DNA of 64,000 nucleotides, from assembly GCF_011397635.1 (NCBI RefSeq), contig NC_064769.1, positions 20,291,207 through 20,355,206 of the forward strand, given 5' to 3'. The translations under genes and the position numbers were made by a program. Position 1 is the stretch's first letter; each line of letters starts with the position of its first letter. Below the pieces are notes generated by a model. It was not told the DNA's origin. It searched no databases and saw only the letters and a list, made by a program, of their open reading frames with translations. Source of the DNA: Epinephelus fuscoguttatus (taxonomy: Eukaryota > Chordata > Actinopteri > Perciformes > Serranidae). This document shows positions 48,601 to 61,072 of this stretch, piece by piece.

Positions 48601-50349
48601 AATATCTGCAGGAGCTCAAAGTGCACCTACATGTAAAATGTCACAACCTTGTGACTGATTTGTCTCCCCTGTTAGCCACAGAGTCCCAGTCTGAGTCCTC
48701 TGAGGAGGCAGAAGGTGAGTTGGTGACATAAGGTTTTGGTTAACAGCATATTTCAGCACATTAAAGCTGTGATTTCAGTTTCTGTTGTTCTATTAATGAT
48801 ATTTTTGTCTTTTTTAAATGTTTGACAGGGAGACAGAGGAGGGGTAAGTGATGTAAACCTGCACTAAAGCACTAAAAGCACCAGTAATTAGTAAAACAAA
48901 CACAACATGACAAACTGCGACTGATATTTTTGTCCTTTTTTTCTCCACATACCCACGAATTTGTACATTTTCAGTTGTTAACCTACTTTTTAAAGTACAT
49001 TTGGAGATAAAAATCAATACAAAATACACAACAGATTGGCAAAAATTGTATTTAAAGCCTTTTATTGTGCCTATTGTTTAAACTCAAAGTACATTTTAAT
49101 GTCTTCCTACTCAGAGCACCACGGGGCAGTGCCAGTGGCTGTGAGCAATTTGGGTAAGATCAAGAAATATGGACACTGACTCACTATTCCAGTGAATCCC
49201 ACACTGTAACTACATGCTATATTTTCCCATGTCTCCTCCAGATGAAGTGACTCAGGATTCAACCAAGAAGGACCAAGGTGAAAATGTCTAAATGCCACGC
49301 ACACACACCAGCAACCACAAACAGTGTGAGGCTGACTGTATCTGTTTACTAGTATAACCCAGATAGCTGTAGAGCTGAGCTCAGAAGGCGGCGGTTGACT
49401 TTATTTTCTTAAGGCGGACTTGTACCTGCTGAGACAAGATGTGGTGTACTGTTTTGAGCAGCACAGCAGTGAAAGTTAAATTGAAGGTTATGCAATGAGG
49501 AGAATGTGGAAAACAGAGCCAGTCAGGGCTGGTCTCAGCTGGATTTAAATTGAGTTTGAGAAAAAAAAAAAAAACACAAAACTTTATAGGTTGGGTTCAA
49601 GTAAACAATAAAATGCCTCCAGGGCAATTACAAATTTACAACCAGACAGCTTGTAAAAAAAAACAACTTAAGAATAGATTTTTTTTTTCTCCAGATTAAT
49701 GTATAAAAACAGTCTGAAGAGATATTTAAGTCACTACAGACCAGTTGGCTGCTTAACCTCAAAAATAAGATGCAGGGATTGTTTATTTGAACACAGTCCT
49801 CCTTGTATGTGAGTAAATCTAGGACAAGAATCCAGGGCACTCTGAGATGTCTGTCCCCAGGTGCTCATTGTGCTTGATTTATACTGTATCATCTGCTTCT
49901 GGTTATTTTAGGACCAAGGATGCACTGTCCCTGCCCTAAAAGATGCCGAAAAGATTGCTTAAATATTGATAAAATTCTTCTGATCCAAGGTTATTTATAC
50001 AGTGAAGGTCATCTTTTGGATGCTCTGTAATTAGAAAATCGAATTTCAGAGAGGACAAATCTTGGTGCACTGGTTTCAAACAGAGAAAATCAACCTGTAG
50101 CAGTATGTCCTAATCTTTCGGGGGTAGAATAGGCCTTACATTGTGCTTTACAGCAGCAAAACTGCACACTGGTGCAGTCATCATTCATAGAAACCTGCGC
50201 AGGAGTGAGTCATGAGAAAGATCTGGATGTGATTCATATAATTGCTCTGAGAGCCCTGGAAAACTACTGAATTGCGGTGTGTTTGCAATGTAAAGCTAGC
50301 GTAAAGGAATCCTCTCTTCTGTCCCTGCGTCACAGATGTACTGGAGTGA
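45680..50349 (+). CDS. Unrecognised secreted acidic protein made of micro-exons
   Basis: I do not recognise this family. Thirteen exons: 45680-45734, 45941-45994, 46338-46364, 46650-46700, 48151-48180, 48271-48291, 48370-48405, 48502-48540, 48676-48714, 48829-48843, 49115-49153, 49242-49277 and a terminal exon from 50336 with the stop at 50347-50349. Every intron is phase 1 and every internal exon is a multiple of 3 (15-54 nt). The total is 456 nt, giving 151 aa. It begins MRFLVPVFVFLAVAVFHSAL, a signal peptide. The mature part is disordered-looking, has no cysteine and contains about 25 glutamates, with recurrent EAxQ/AAQ-like pieces, an acidic SESSEEAE (Ser-x-Glu phosphorylation-like) and GRQRR, a possible convertase site. 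An optional exon at 49912-49989 (phase 1, 78 nt) would add four cysteines (HCPCPKRCRKDC). It is flanked by pcyox1 and convergent slc20a1. Confidence 0.7.
46075..46190 (+). repeat. Dispersed repeat pair, copy 2
   Basis: Reverse-complement relative of 43235-43385, inside intron 2 of the micro-exon gene. Confidence 0.65.
47035..47355. repeat. Interspersed repeat, copy 2, with GTCTCTTTG-rich core
   Basis: Same block order as 13985-14345: GGGCACAGATA, GGAGCAAGACAC, CTCTTTGTTGTCGTTATGCA, CTTCCTGGTCAGTA, TTGGGCCCCTGG and ATTCAGTAATCATCC. It occupies the largest intron of the micro-exon gene. Confidence 0.7.
49278..50335 (+). other. Last intron of the micro-exon gene
   Basis: Contains poly(A) runs and the optional phase-1 exon at 49912-49989. 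Read straight through, that exon instead continues YLYSEGHLLDAL to a stop at about 50030. Confidence 0.5.
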
Positions 50350-50421
50350 GAAAGCGCGGTGGCACGTGGATCCCAACGCTCACCCATCACCCGGTGCCTG
50401 AGCTGCACCGAGCTTACTTCC

Positions 50422-50427
50422 AATAAA
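50422..50427 (+). terminator. Poly(A) signal of the micro-exon gene
   Basis: AATAAA 73 nt after the TGA, giving a very short 3' UTR. The slc20a1 3' end lies about 240 bp away on the other strand. Confidence 0.65.
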
Positions 50428-50664
50428 AAGGGAATTATTCCACCTATCTACAACCTCTCTGTGCTTTTTTGTCTCATGTCATGTGCTGTGACAAAATAGG
50501 TCTGTACAGAATTTCAGAAATGCCTTTTAGGGACTTAAGGGATCATTTTACCACAAGAATTTAAGGTTATATGGTTGCTACACTTTGACATTTGTGATTA
50601 TGAACAGAAGCTTTATCATATAATGCAGCAACAAAAACAAATTCAACACAAGTATTTTCCCATT

Positions 50665-50670
50665 TTTATT
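50665..50670 (-). terminator. slc20a1: Candidate slc20a1 poly(A) signal
   Basis: AATAAA on the minus strand. It would give a 3' UTR of about 1.5 kb (50650-52165). Confidence 0.5.
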
Positions 50671-52165
50671 TGTTTTTTTTTGTCATCCACAAATGTGGAC
50701 TAGAGTATGTTGATGTGCATTAAAAAAACAAAACAAAACTTTTCTTTGGTACCTAAGGGAAAATCAAAACAATTAAGGCAACTACAGCATCTATAGATCT
50801 GATATGCATTAAAGTACTGCAGCCAAATGACCACACACTGGTGGCATGCAACGTATGTCCGCCCTCATTCAGAAAGAGAGACCAGATCAGCTCAACACCA
50901 AACCACCCGGTTAAGATTAATTTCCACTTTTGGGTTCCCGTTCGTCCTCTTTTATGACCTACACAGGCAGATACAGAAAGAGGAAAGCTACAGTAACCCA
51001 AATGTCTAGGCAGGTGCACGTTCCACATGAAAAACATACTGGGAAGTAGCTGATACAAGGTGAACTAGAAAAACAACGCTGAAGGAGGCCTAAAGCATTT
51101 AACCATCACAGATGATGCAATCAAGTTTTAACAGGAGACTTAAGGTCATGTTTGGAGCATGAGTTTGTGCTCGTTGACATTCTGCCGTTACATTTCTCAA
51201 ATTCAAGTAACTAATAAGTTCAGGCAGTTATTTCTGCGCTGAATGTAGAGCCTCAGGAGATTCTGATGGAAGAACCTCGTCATTTCCCTGCCAGAGGTGT
51301 GCTGACTTTCAATGCTATTGATACAGTATTTTACATATCATTCTGCAAGGGGTCATCCAGTGTGTAAGATTAGTGCTTCTACCATAGTACATTATTCAGA
51401 TAGTTGTGTGTCAAAGACAAACACTGTAGTGAAGTGAATGTGATTGCACAAGTATGGTAGAAAACACGGTCGCCAACCTCTCTGATTTTATAGTCAGTCA
51501 ATTTTGTTCTTTAACAAGAGGAGGCAATATCTCACACTTTAGGGGTAACAAGAAAGCCAGATGCAAAACATCAATTCATTGATATAACATTTGCTTGGGG
51601 GAAAAATATGCACATACACACAAATAAACTTGTTTTTCCACCTAAAAATACTGCTTTTGCATCTACGTTACGTTCAGCACGTGTTATACTGGAGTTACAT
51701 TTGCAAAAGGCTTATACTGCATTTCGATTGTTCATTTCTTTCTAATGTGTAAAACAAAATTAAAAACAGAACATGGTCGTATATACATAATTGCAAAGTA
51801 AAAAAAAAAAAAAATATGGAAGAATGAGTATTAGAAAAAAATCAGTTGATGCTTTTCGATTAACTCGTTACAGAATGATGAGATATGAAAAAGCAAGTCA
51901 GAACAAAGAAATGCAAGCTTCCCACTGGAAGTTATGTGGCCCAAATGGAACAAACAGCAAATTCTAGGTCAAAAATGATGCAGCCAAGAACCACAGGCCC
52001 ATATCACAAGTCCTTTCAAACATTTCTATTTTTTTTCCTTTTTCTTCCAGAGTTGTTGGCTTGAGGTAAGCGATATATTTTGGCCTTCCAACTTTGCCTC
52101 TTCTCTCCTGGTACGCACTGGAGCGGTTTCTTTCTCCTCCCCCGGCTCGGGGTCCAGCTGAACGC
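50671..52165 (-). other. slc20a1: Probable slc20a1 3' UTR
   Basis: No splice signals or protein-like frames are seen between the slc20a1 stop and the candidate poly(A) signal. Confidence 0.5.
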
Positions 52166-55100
52166 TCAAAGGATGCCGTAGATGAAGATGGCCATGATGG
52201 CGGCACTGATCAGACCGGAGATGGGCACAGTCACGAACCACGCCATGAAGATGTTTCTGAAAAGACGCCAGTCTACTGCCTTTCTTGAGCGCAGCCATCC
52301 GACTGCAACCACAGAGCCCACCTAGAAACACAGTGGTTGTCAGATGAATCCCATCATCTTCCTTGAATTTATGACTTCTAATTATCTGTCTGCAAAGCTA
52401 AAGTGTAAAATTTCATAGGAGAAAGTTGCTCCACATTTGGACCATCTCCCAGACTGGGTTCCTGTTTACTGTAGCCTCCCTCACACTAAATGGTCTCTTC
52501 CCCCGTGTCTCAGTCTAGCGCCTAGACCACAGTGTTTGACCAGCTTACCTTGCAGTGGGTGGTGGAGACAGGCAGGCCAATGTTAGAGGCTACCACGACA
52601 GTCACGGCTGAGGCCAGTTCGATGCTGAAACCACTGCGGGGGAATAAAAAAAAAACAACAACACTCAAGTCTCTCCATTGGACTTGTCTGAGCATGCCTG
52701 CTAAATTCAAAAGACTGGTAATGTCTGAGGAGGATGTGGTTTGGTGACTAAGGAGAAACAGGTTCTGCACTGTCTGTGCAGTCTATACCTTGAGGGAGTG
52801 ATGGGGGTGAGATCCTTGCCCATAGTCTGGATCACTCTGCGACCCCACACCCAGAGACCGGCGCAGATGCCTACACCACCGTACAGCAGCAGCCAAATGG
52901 GAATGGGTTCATCTGAGATCACACTGCTGCTTGTGTAAACCATCCAGAGAGCTACCAGTGGTCCGATGGCGTTACTGCAGAGGAAAGAATGAAGTTATTT
53001 CAACAAAAGGTAAAGGATTCTGACTTTGAGTTGAACCGTGATAAGTAAAAGTCACCTACAACATGCCAGGGACCAAAATCTCATCTATCACTTTGATGAC
53101 CGACACTAACATGACATTGGCGTGATGACTGATAATAACAACATGAACATCACGAGGAATCTGCATACCTAACGTCGTTCCCTCCATGGGCGAAGGATCC
53201 GAAGCAGGCGGTGAGAATTTGGAGGAACTGGAACAGGGTCGACACCTCTGGCTTGTCTGCTTCAAGCCCATCGTCGTCCAGAGAGCTTTGGCTGCTACCT
53301 GCATCCTCCTTCCCCATTTCTAGGGTCACATCCCCCTCTCCCAGACCTTCTGGAGTTGTGTGCTCCGCCACAGCGTTGCAGTAGCTGGTGTAACTGTCCA
53401 TACGCACGCGCTTCCTCTCCTGACCCCCTGTCCCCGTGCCCTTGTCGCCATCCTCGTTGGCGCGGTGCTCTCCTTCCTTATGCTTGAAGTCTTGGTGCAT
53501 GCCGATGATGGCCATGGTGTAGGAGGTGTAGCTGTTGTTGCGTCGGATAGGTCGGTCGCCCCCCTCACCCATGCAGTCGCCTACCTTGGCCAGGTGGAGT
53601 TTGTGCAGTAGGTCCTTGTAGAGGCCAGAGTCCTTGTGGACTGTGTGGTACTGACTGTAACCGTTACTTGGGATCTGCGCTGGTCTGTTGTTGAACTGAA
53701 CGTGGTTGTTGAACTGAACCTGGTTGGCCGAATTTGTAGAGCCATTGCTGACTTGCTGGTTGTTGGCCTGGCTGTTTGACTGAACCTGTTTAAGGGCTGC
53801 AGAAAAGTAAAAAAAAAAAAAATATTGCTTAAAACTTGCAAACATGCGTATCATTTCATGGTTTGTGTAGCAGAGGACTTGCATCACCATATTATATATT
53901 ACAGTAATGTTTCTTGGCATGCTTACCACCATTTGCATTGCTGTAGTCCGTGTCATCAGAATCTCCGATGTCAAATGCCACCTTGCGTTCCTTATTACTG
54001 TCAACCTCGTCAGAATCTCCAATGTCAAACGCCACCCTGCGCTCCTCAGGGGCAGCCTGGGGCTGAGCAGAGGGGCTCTGATTGACAGCTGGGGTGGTAG
54101 GCGTAGATGTCTCCTTGGCAGTCTGTTTCAGGATTGGACAGTGAGCCTCTCTCAGCTCCCTCTTCTCCATCAGGGGGCTCTCAGAGGGGCTAGAAGACTT
54201 TGTATCTCCTAGTAGGGGAGGAGTTGGGAGTGAGATATTGCTTGGGTCATGTCCAAACATATACATTGTACAGCAGAGAAATACTAGCACAGCACATGAT
54301 TTCTCTCAACCCTGATCTGTAGGGAGTCGCAAGTATTGCATAACCAGAGAGTTAAAAAAAAAACAAAAAAACCTTTGTCCTATTAATGCAACGTTACCTG
54401 TGTTCAAAGCGAGCCCCCGTGTTCAAAAGGAACAGATAAATGGATTATGACCTTACAAGGAACATATTTACTCTACCGCTAGCAGCTTAACTTATGAAAG
54501 ACGGTAAGACTCAACACAGCCTGTGGCTCACATAACATTTGCCTGTGGTTTAAAGTGAATCAGACACTCAATGACTACATTTTTTATGAGATAATCCTGG
54601 GAGTATTCTGACCACTTGGCCACATTGCGTCATCCAAACCGGTCAAGGCCGGACATGAAGGCAGTACGTCACCCTCGGCCTTCAACCCACACATGGATTG
54701 CAAATGCCATGTCAAAACCTTAAGTCAACCAAGGCTTATTTTAGCCAAGGAGGTAAAGACCAATTAGTTGATCACTATGACCCAATTAGGCTGCTAGTCT
54801 ACTGAATGGAGGCTGATCTAGACAGGTCACGCTTGGTCAGATGAACCTGTCGTTTCTGTGTGACGAAAACAAACACGTGACATGGCCAGTGTCACTCTAA
54901 ATATATTTAAAGATCTGTCTCTGATAGTAAATGGGTTTCGCAATAATGCTACAAATAGAGAAAAACCAAAAAAGACCTTTAAAAAAAAAAAAAAAAAAAA
55001 AGCACGTTGGATTTATACGTGTTGTAAAACAACATTTGTGGACTTCTGCCCTAGGAAGTGTCAAATACAGCTATAATTAACAGCAAGATTTACCCTGTTA

Positions 55101-58100
55101 CCACTGAACACAGAAGCACTGTATTGTTGAACAGGCAGGGAACTACAGAAAACACTCGTGAAGGTTAAATGAATGGTGTCCCCCTCAACAACAACACCAC
55201 ACTATTGGTGTGTAAATGCTGATGGCTCTTGGGTTTTTACTTTAATCCAGGATTATAGGACAAAAACTGGTGACAACATTTTCAGATGATTTTCATTAGA
55301 GCGACCCCATTGTGACAAAAAAAAAAAAAAAATCCCTGAGCTCCATTTTCTGGATTAATTTGAGTCCTCAGTGTGAATAGGTTGAGGTTACAAGTGCAAT
55401 ACTTAATCCCTCGCTTGTCCAGTGGCTTAGGTGAGGAAAACTGTTATAGCAGCGGTCAGCAGAAACAGGTGACAGGGATTTTTTAAAAAAAATGAGTCAT
55501 CAGTTTGCCAAAAATTAAAAACATAAATGTGACTTACGTTCAATCTTCTTCTTGAGGCGAGGGCAGACAATAAACCAGACCACAATGGCAGTCAGCACAG
55601 ATAAACCAAACGAGATGAGCAGGCTGCCCCACCACGGGATCTTGTTAAATCCCAGCACTGAAGAACCACCAGGTGCCACAGACAGAATCAGATACACATA
55701 GAGGAGAACAGTGAAAGGCAGTTTTAAAAACAAGGCAGCAAGTGCCCCCATTCTTGCTGGACAACACATTAAGTTGACTATAACAGCAAACTTTCAAATG
55801 AGCAGCTTTTTAAAAATATTGGAAACATATAAAGTCAAGATAGTATTTAGTAAGTCAGCATGAGGGCAAGTTAGTGTAAACTTACATTTCCATTTAAAAC
55901 ATTAATGCCACAAATGAATGAGAATGAACCGCAATGACATCTGAACATGCATCATCTTTTGGCTCTCGATGTTACAAGCAGGACTGCATTGCCTCATTGT
56001 GCCACATCCTAGTTAAATATGGAGAGCGTGTGTACCCCTCGATGTGACAGTTATGCAACACCTCAAGGTGAAAGTGCAAAAATGTCGCCATGACCCCAAA
56101 AGGCCCTGCCAACACTGCACATGAACAATGAGCTCCTTAAAAGGCAACGTTACTTTGGGAGAATAGGGGAAAAGAAAGGGGGGAGTCGTCCACAGGAGCC
56201 TTTTGCTGTAGCAATAAGGACACCCTCCTGCCAAGACTGCAGCAAAGCTGGTGCAGCAGCGGTAGATATAATGCAGCACATGCTGGCTGAAAGCAACTAT
56301 TTAAATTTCCCCAGGGAAGCAGTCATCTTTGTCATACAGAGTAAATGCAAGTCAGCAGTGTGGTTAGGAGAGAACAAAAACAAGAGCTGCTGAAAATCCC
56401 AACAATACCACCTCTGGTGAGGTGACCTTGACCATGCATAATTAAAAACAAACAAACAAAAAAAAACAAACAAACAAAAAAAAAACCACAACACTTCCAC
56501 TAGCTCGAGACTTCAGTTTAAGATAAACAAAAGAAAACCAGGGCCAAGGCTAAACGATAAGTGTCTCGGTCGCCGTGTTCATTTGAGTCCACAGTGCACT
56601 CTCTGGACACTGAGTCACGCTGCAGCATGAGAGTGCAGAGCACCTAACTGATGTTTATTTAGTTACGCAATGGAAGCTCACTCCCTTCAGGACTGGAGAG
56701 ACATAAGAGGAAAAAACGGAAGGAGGCCCTGTAACAGCTGTGCCTCCTGTCTTTCACTGGGGTGTACAGGCTCACATGTAGCGGGACGTCCAGTAACAGG
56801 TGTGATTCAGCTACACATCACTATGCTGTGACACTATGGGGAATTCAACTAAAAAAACAAAACAAAAAAAAAAAAAAACAACCCTGACAATGGGGCCTGA
56901 CACAATTCACATGGATACTTTGTCACTGTGACTTTTTTGTTGGCAACTTCTTAGGAAACAAAAGAAAAGATTTAAAAGCTTGCCTAGGTCTGGCAGTCTG
57001 ATAAACACTCCCACACACAGGGGCTGGTTTATACCACAGCCACGCAGTGGGATGAATGGGACTGCACAGGAAATTGACTCTAACCACAGCTGCGTTCCAG
57101 ACCCCTCCCTTGAACCTCTGTATCCCATGACCCACATTACACAATAACATAGTTTGTTGTTTTTTTCCACTACCATGTGTGCATCTCGCCACCAACCTAA
57201 ATTACAATGAGGTAAAGTGGCAGTTTATGACTCACTTGGCAGTGAACCTTTGGTTATGTGTCTTCACTCATGTCTAAAGCCCCAGTGTAGCTCTTGGCAA
57301 GAGTATTAGGATTAGGTGACAGGCGCATCAAGTCTCAGTACTAAAGAGATCTGGTAGCCCAATATTTACCGCTCACAATAAGCCATGACAATAACAGCTT
57401 CTCTTTCAGTCCTGTGGCTCAGGTAAAACAAGACATGTATACTGAGGTGTATCAGTTTTATGTTGCCGATTGTTTAGTGTCCCCAGAGCAACCAACGCTG
57501 CTGGGTGTTTGTTTTTCAGAGGGTTACCCAGGCAGAAAATTCGTATCCAGCTAAACGCATTGAAGTTCATCAATTGTGGCTGGTGTGGGGGGGTCAAAAT
57601 GTCCCGTCACTGATACTCAGCACTTTGAAACATAGACTAGTACTATTTAGACCTGCATATGACACAGGCTTTTCTCTGAAGCAGCAACATGGACAGAATT
57701 CAGGGCAAATTCTAATGAAGCTAATAGCTTCTAGTGTCTTTGAGATGCCTTGATGAGCTTTTAGTAATTTTAAATTGACTTAGAAAGTCATACGTCCCCA
57801 TATCCATGATTTATGACACATTTTAAAAAGGGGTAATTATTATATTTCTGTTAATGTGGTAGATTATCATTTTACTATGATGATTTATAAGGTGTGAAGA
57901 GCCCAAGTCACACGGAGCCTCATCTGTAGAGGATCGACAGCTGACCCTTAAATTCTTTGGCCCAGATTGCATGCGCAAGCTGACTTGAGGTCTCTGGCAC
58001 TGGTGTATATATTGAGTGTAGGAATTTGCTGTGGGATGCCTGGTGTCCAATCACACCACCATGATAAGCTCTAGATCAGGGAACCAAACATACTGTACTC

Positions 58101-61063
58101 AGTTGGGTGCAGATACCAGGGCTGCATTTTGGTGCATAAATCAGCAAAAATGACCTGTTGTCGTGTGCCGCACTATCCATAACTGGGCTTGAAATACACA
58201 TGGGATGTCTGACTTTGAAGATAAAAACAAATGGATACTGAATAAGCTGTGATTCATGCTTTGTCTTATTCTTATTCTTATTATTATGCAGGAATTGGTG
58301 TTAAGCTGGCTCCTCAGAGGCTTTAACAATGTGTGTGTGAGTGGTGACAATCTAAGATGCAGTGGGTTTGTTAAAAGGTGTCTAAAATGCAATCTCGCAC
58401 CTTTTTTTATGTGAGGTACCCAAGTACAGGTCCTCATGTACAGTGTGTCAAGGTGTGAGGGACTCCACACAACTGTACAGAATGTGCCTGACTAAGCAGG
58501 GCTATGGGCTATGCTGGAACAGCAAGCGATCTCTTCCTTTTGAGTGTGCTGCTGATGTGCATGCACACATCAGCGCACCATATCTGGTCAAACTCTGGCC
58601 TGTAGCAGCCATTTAATGGCCCAGGCCAGCTAACATCTTGAACTGTTAGGCCCTGTAGAGAGAAGAAAACAAAAGGAGCAAAAGTTGCTCGTTTAATGGA
58701 GAGATTCTAGGAGGTGCCAACAAGTATTCAAAGCAATGCTGTACAAATTATGAGCAGCAGTACAACTACTTGCAACAGACAACTAGGACCATATTCAAAC
58801 ACCCTCTTTACTTCTCTTTTCCTCCTTCATGTCTGAAGGGCAGACAGTGACGTCAAGAGTAAAGTGAAATCTTATTTCCATCTCCCTGTTGTGCTCCGCT
58901 CTAAAACTTCATTCCAGCCATGACCCACATAGAACCACAAGCAAGAGAGCCCCGAAAAACATGTTAAAATAAACACAGCTTCTGTAAAAACGGTAAACAG
59001 TCTGGTCCAGTCTGGAATACATGTGGGCATCCGGCTGTCTGAGGGAGCAGTTTATTTTAAGCTGTGGCTGTGCGGGCAGGCATGCAGAGCAAAAATGACT
59101 GAAACAATGATACTCACTCGGAGCTCCAGTGTACATGATGGAGAACAGGTTGATCCCCATAGTCACGGCGTAGAAGACAGGCAGGGCCTTCAGTCCATTA
59201 GGTACAGGGTCTTTCTACAGGGACAAAGCAAAGCACCAAGTCAGACAGACGAATCCACTGAATGAACAGAGCTGCCCCATTTTACTGTCAGGTTACAGTT
59301 GATAGCATAACAAGGGCATGGTAGTAATTTGAATCTCTCTGGATGATGCTGATAGGGAACTACTCCTCAGAACAGTAGCCTGATTCTCAGCATGTAACAA
59401 ACATTTCCTCTATTTCATTTGGGCAGCCGCTAGCACAGTGTTGAAACTGACCTACAATCACTCCGGAAGGTTCTTGTCTCACTCACAACAACACAGACTT
59501 ATCTACAATTTGATAACAGCCAGCTTACCTTCTGTAAGATGAACATGCGCACAAAGTAGAAAACAATGCCTGACATTATTCCAGACAAAAGGGGACTCAG
59601 GAACCAGGAAGCCACTGCAAAGTAAAGAAATATGAGCACCGCAATTAGTGGTTATGTAATATCTCACAATTCTGTCAAAAAAAGAGCACATCCCTTTACG
59701 CTTCCTTGATTATTTTTTTCCAAGGAAATATATTTTCTGTTAGGAAACAACCCTCACGTTAGGTCTAAACAGGAAATCTCATCTCAGCTTCAGTCTTATC
59801 TCAAGTTTGGGCTTTCCTCAGAAGAACATGCAACTGAAATTGACCATCTAATGCAACAACCGTGAGAAACAACTTTACTTTCCTGTGAAGCTGTGAGTAA
59901 AATGTCCTCATCTTCTGACACGCAGTAAAAGCTTATCAAATGTCCTGTCCTTTCCGCCTGGACATCCGTATTCAATATTTCAAAACATCAGCGACTACTG
60001 GATTGACTACTGATTTACAAATCAAATTCATATATTTCTAAAATTAGAGTGTTGACCTGAATATTGCCAGTAGTCAACACAGATGCAATACTGGCTGATC
60101 TTTTATGATAACTATGGGACAGTTCTAGGTCATCTGATTAGAGTGTCTGACTTACCGATACTGACAAGTTTAAACCACCTGACTCCCTCCTGGCCTCTGG
60201 CAACCAGCGAGAATCCGATAGTAGCACCAACAATGCAGTGTGTTCCAGAGATGGGGAGCTTAAGGAAGGAGGCTGCCAGCTGCCACACAGCAGAACCTAA
60301 TGAGAAATTAATTGGTCACGTTAGTCCGACATGTTGACCTCGTCTGAGCTTTTCCACATACCTTTTCAGACAGCTTTTAAACTCAACAAAAAAAGGGCAC
60401 ACATGAATACATAAGAGGGCTCCCAGCAGTCTAAGGGTCTCCCTTACTGTGGCAAAAGACAGTAGAAACTGGCACAAGTGTACATTTTTAAAAAAAAAAA
60501 AAAAAAATTCATAACAGTTTCAGATAAGGTCTCTTTTTTTCTGAGTTGGATTAAAAAAAAAAAAAGAGCCAAGTGTTGGTTTGCTGTTTACATTTTCTGG
60601 TTGTAAGAACCAAACTGCGCCAAGTCCTACGTGCCACAGAGCTCTATTCACAGGGTTCAATGACCGCAGGTTTAATTACACCCAAGATAAGCTGCAGATA
60701 CTCACCAAACATGGCACTGATGGATCCAGCCATCAACACGTGTGCAGAGCCATTGTACATCCCCGGGTCGATGATACCTTTGCGGATGGTTTCGCTCACA
60801 TTGGCCCCGAGGAGCACAGAGCCCAGCGTCTCAAAGATTGTTGCCAGAATGCATGCCTGTCGCAAGGTGACCACCCCAGAGCCCACGGCCGTGCCAAATG
60901 AGTTGGCGACATCATTGGCACCCACAGAAAAGGCTAAGATGAAGGCGATGATGAAGCCAACAATCAGCAGCCACATGTACTCTGTCAGAGGACCCGGGAC
61001 AGTCTGGGTCACCAGCCCCACTGTGCTGGCCAGTATTATTGCAGTTGCAGTTGTTGAAACCAT
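52166..61063 (-). CDS. slc20a1: Sodium-dependent phosphate transporter 1 (PiT-1)
   Basis: Plasma-membrane type III Na/phosphate cotransporter. Coding exons, in transcript order: 61063-60706, 60296-60156, 59614-59529, 59214-59118, 55657-55538, 54208-53927, 53796-53169, 52974-52789, 52633-52549 and 52321-52166. They total 2139 nt, giving 712 aa (human 679). Both inverted PiT signatures are present: [20 protein letters not shown] near residue 48 and [15 protein letters not shown] near residue 566. Between them are [33 protein letters not shown] and a long hydrophilic cytosolic loop with conserved [33 protein letters not shown] and [12 protein letters not shown]. The C-terminus reads [19 protein letters not shown]. 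The loop carries a tandem duplication around AFDIGDSD. The start ATG lies 9 nt inside its exon. slc20a2 is the alternative, but loop motifs favour slc20a1. Whether this is an a or b teleost copy is not decidable here. Confidence 0.95.
54209..55537. other. slc20a1 intron between coding exons 5 and 6
   Basis: Contains several poly(A) runs (54978-55000, 55317-55332). No other feature is recognised. Confidence 0.5.
55658..59117. other. Longest slc20a1 intron between coding exons 4 and 5
   Basis: Has homopolymer A runs (56455-56486, 56850-56880). The open frames here are unsupported and I see no named repeat. Confidence 0.5.
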
Positions 61064-61072
61064 GATTGTAGA

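Noticed and set aside
45680-50349. Calling the micro-exon gene an SCPP family member or CD99
   Set aside because: Composition and a Ser-x-Glu stretch fit SCPPs, but their introns are phase 0. CD99-like genes have small exons but also a transmembrane segment, which is absent. I left it unnamed.
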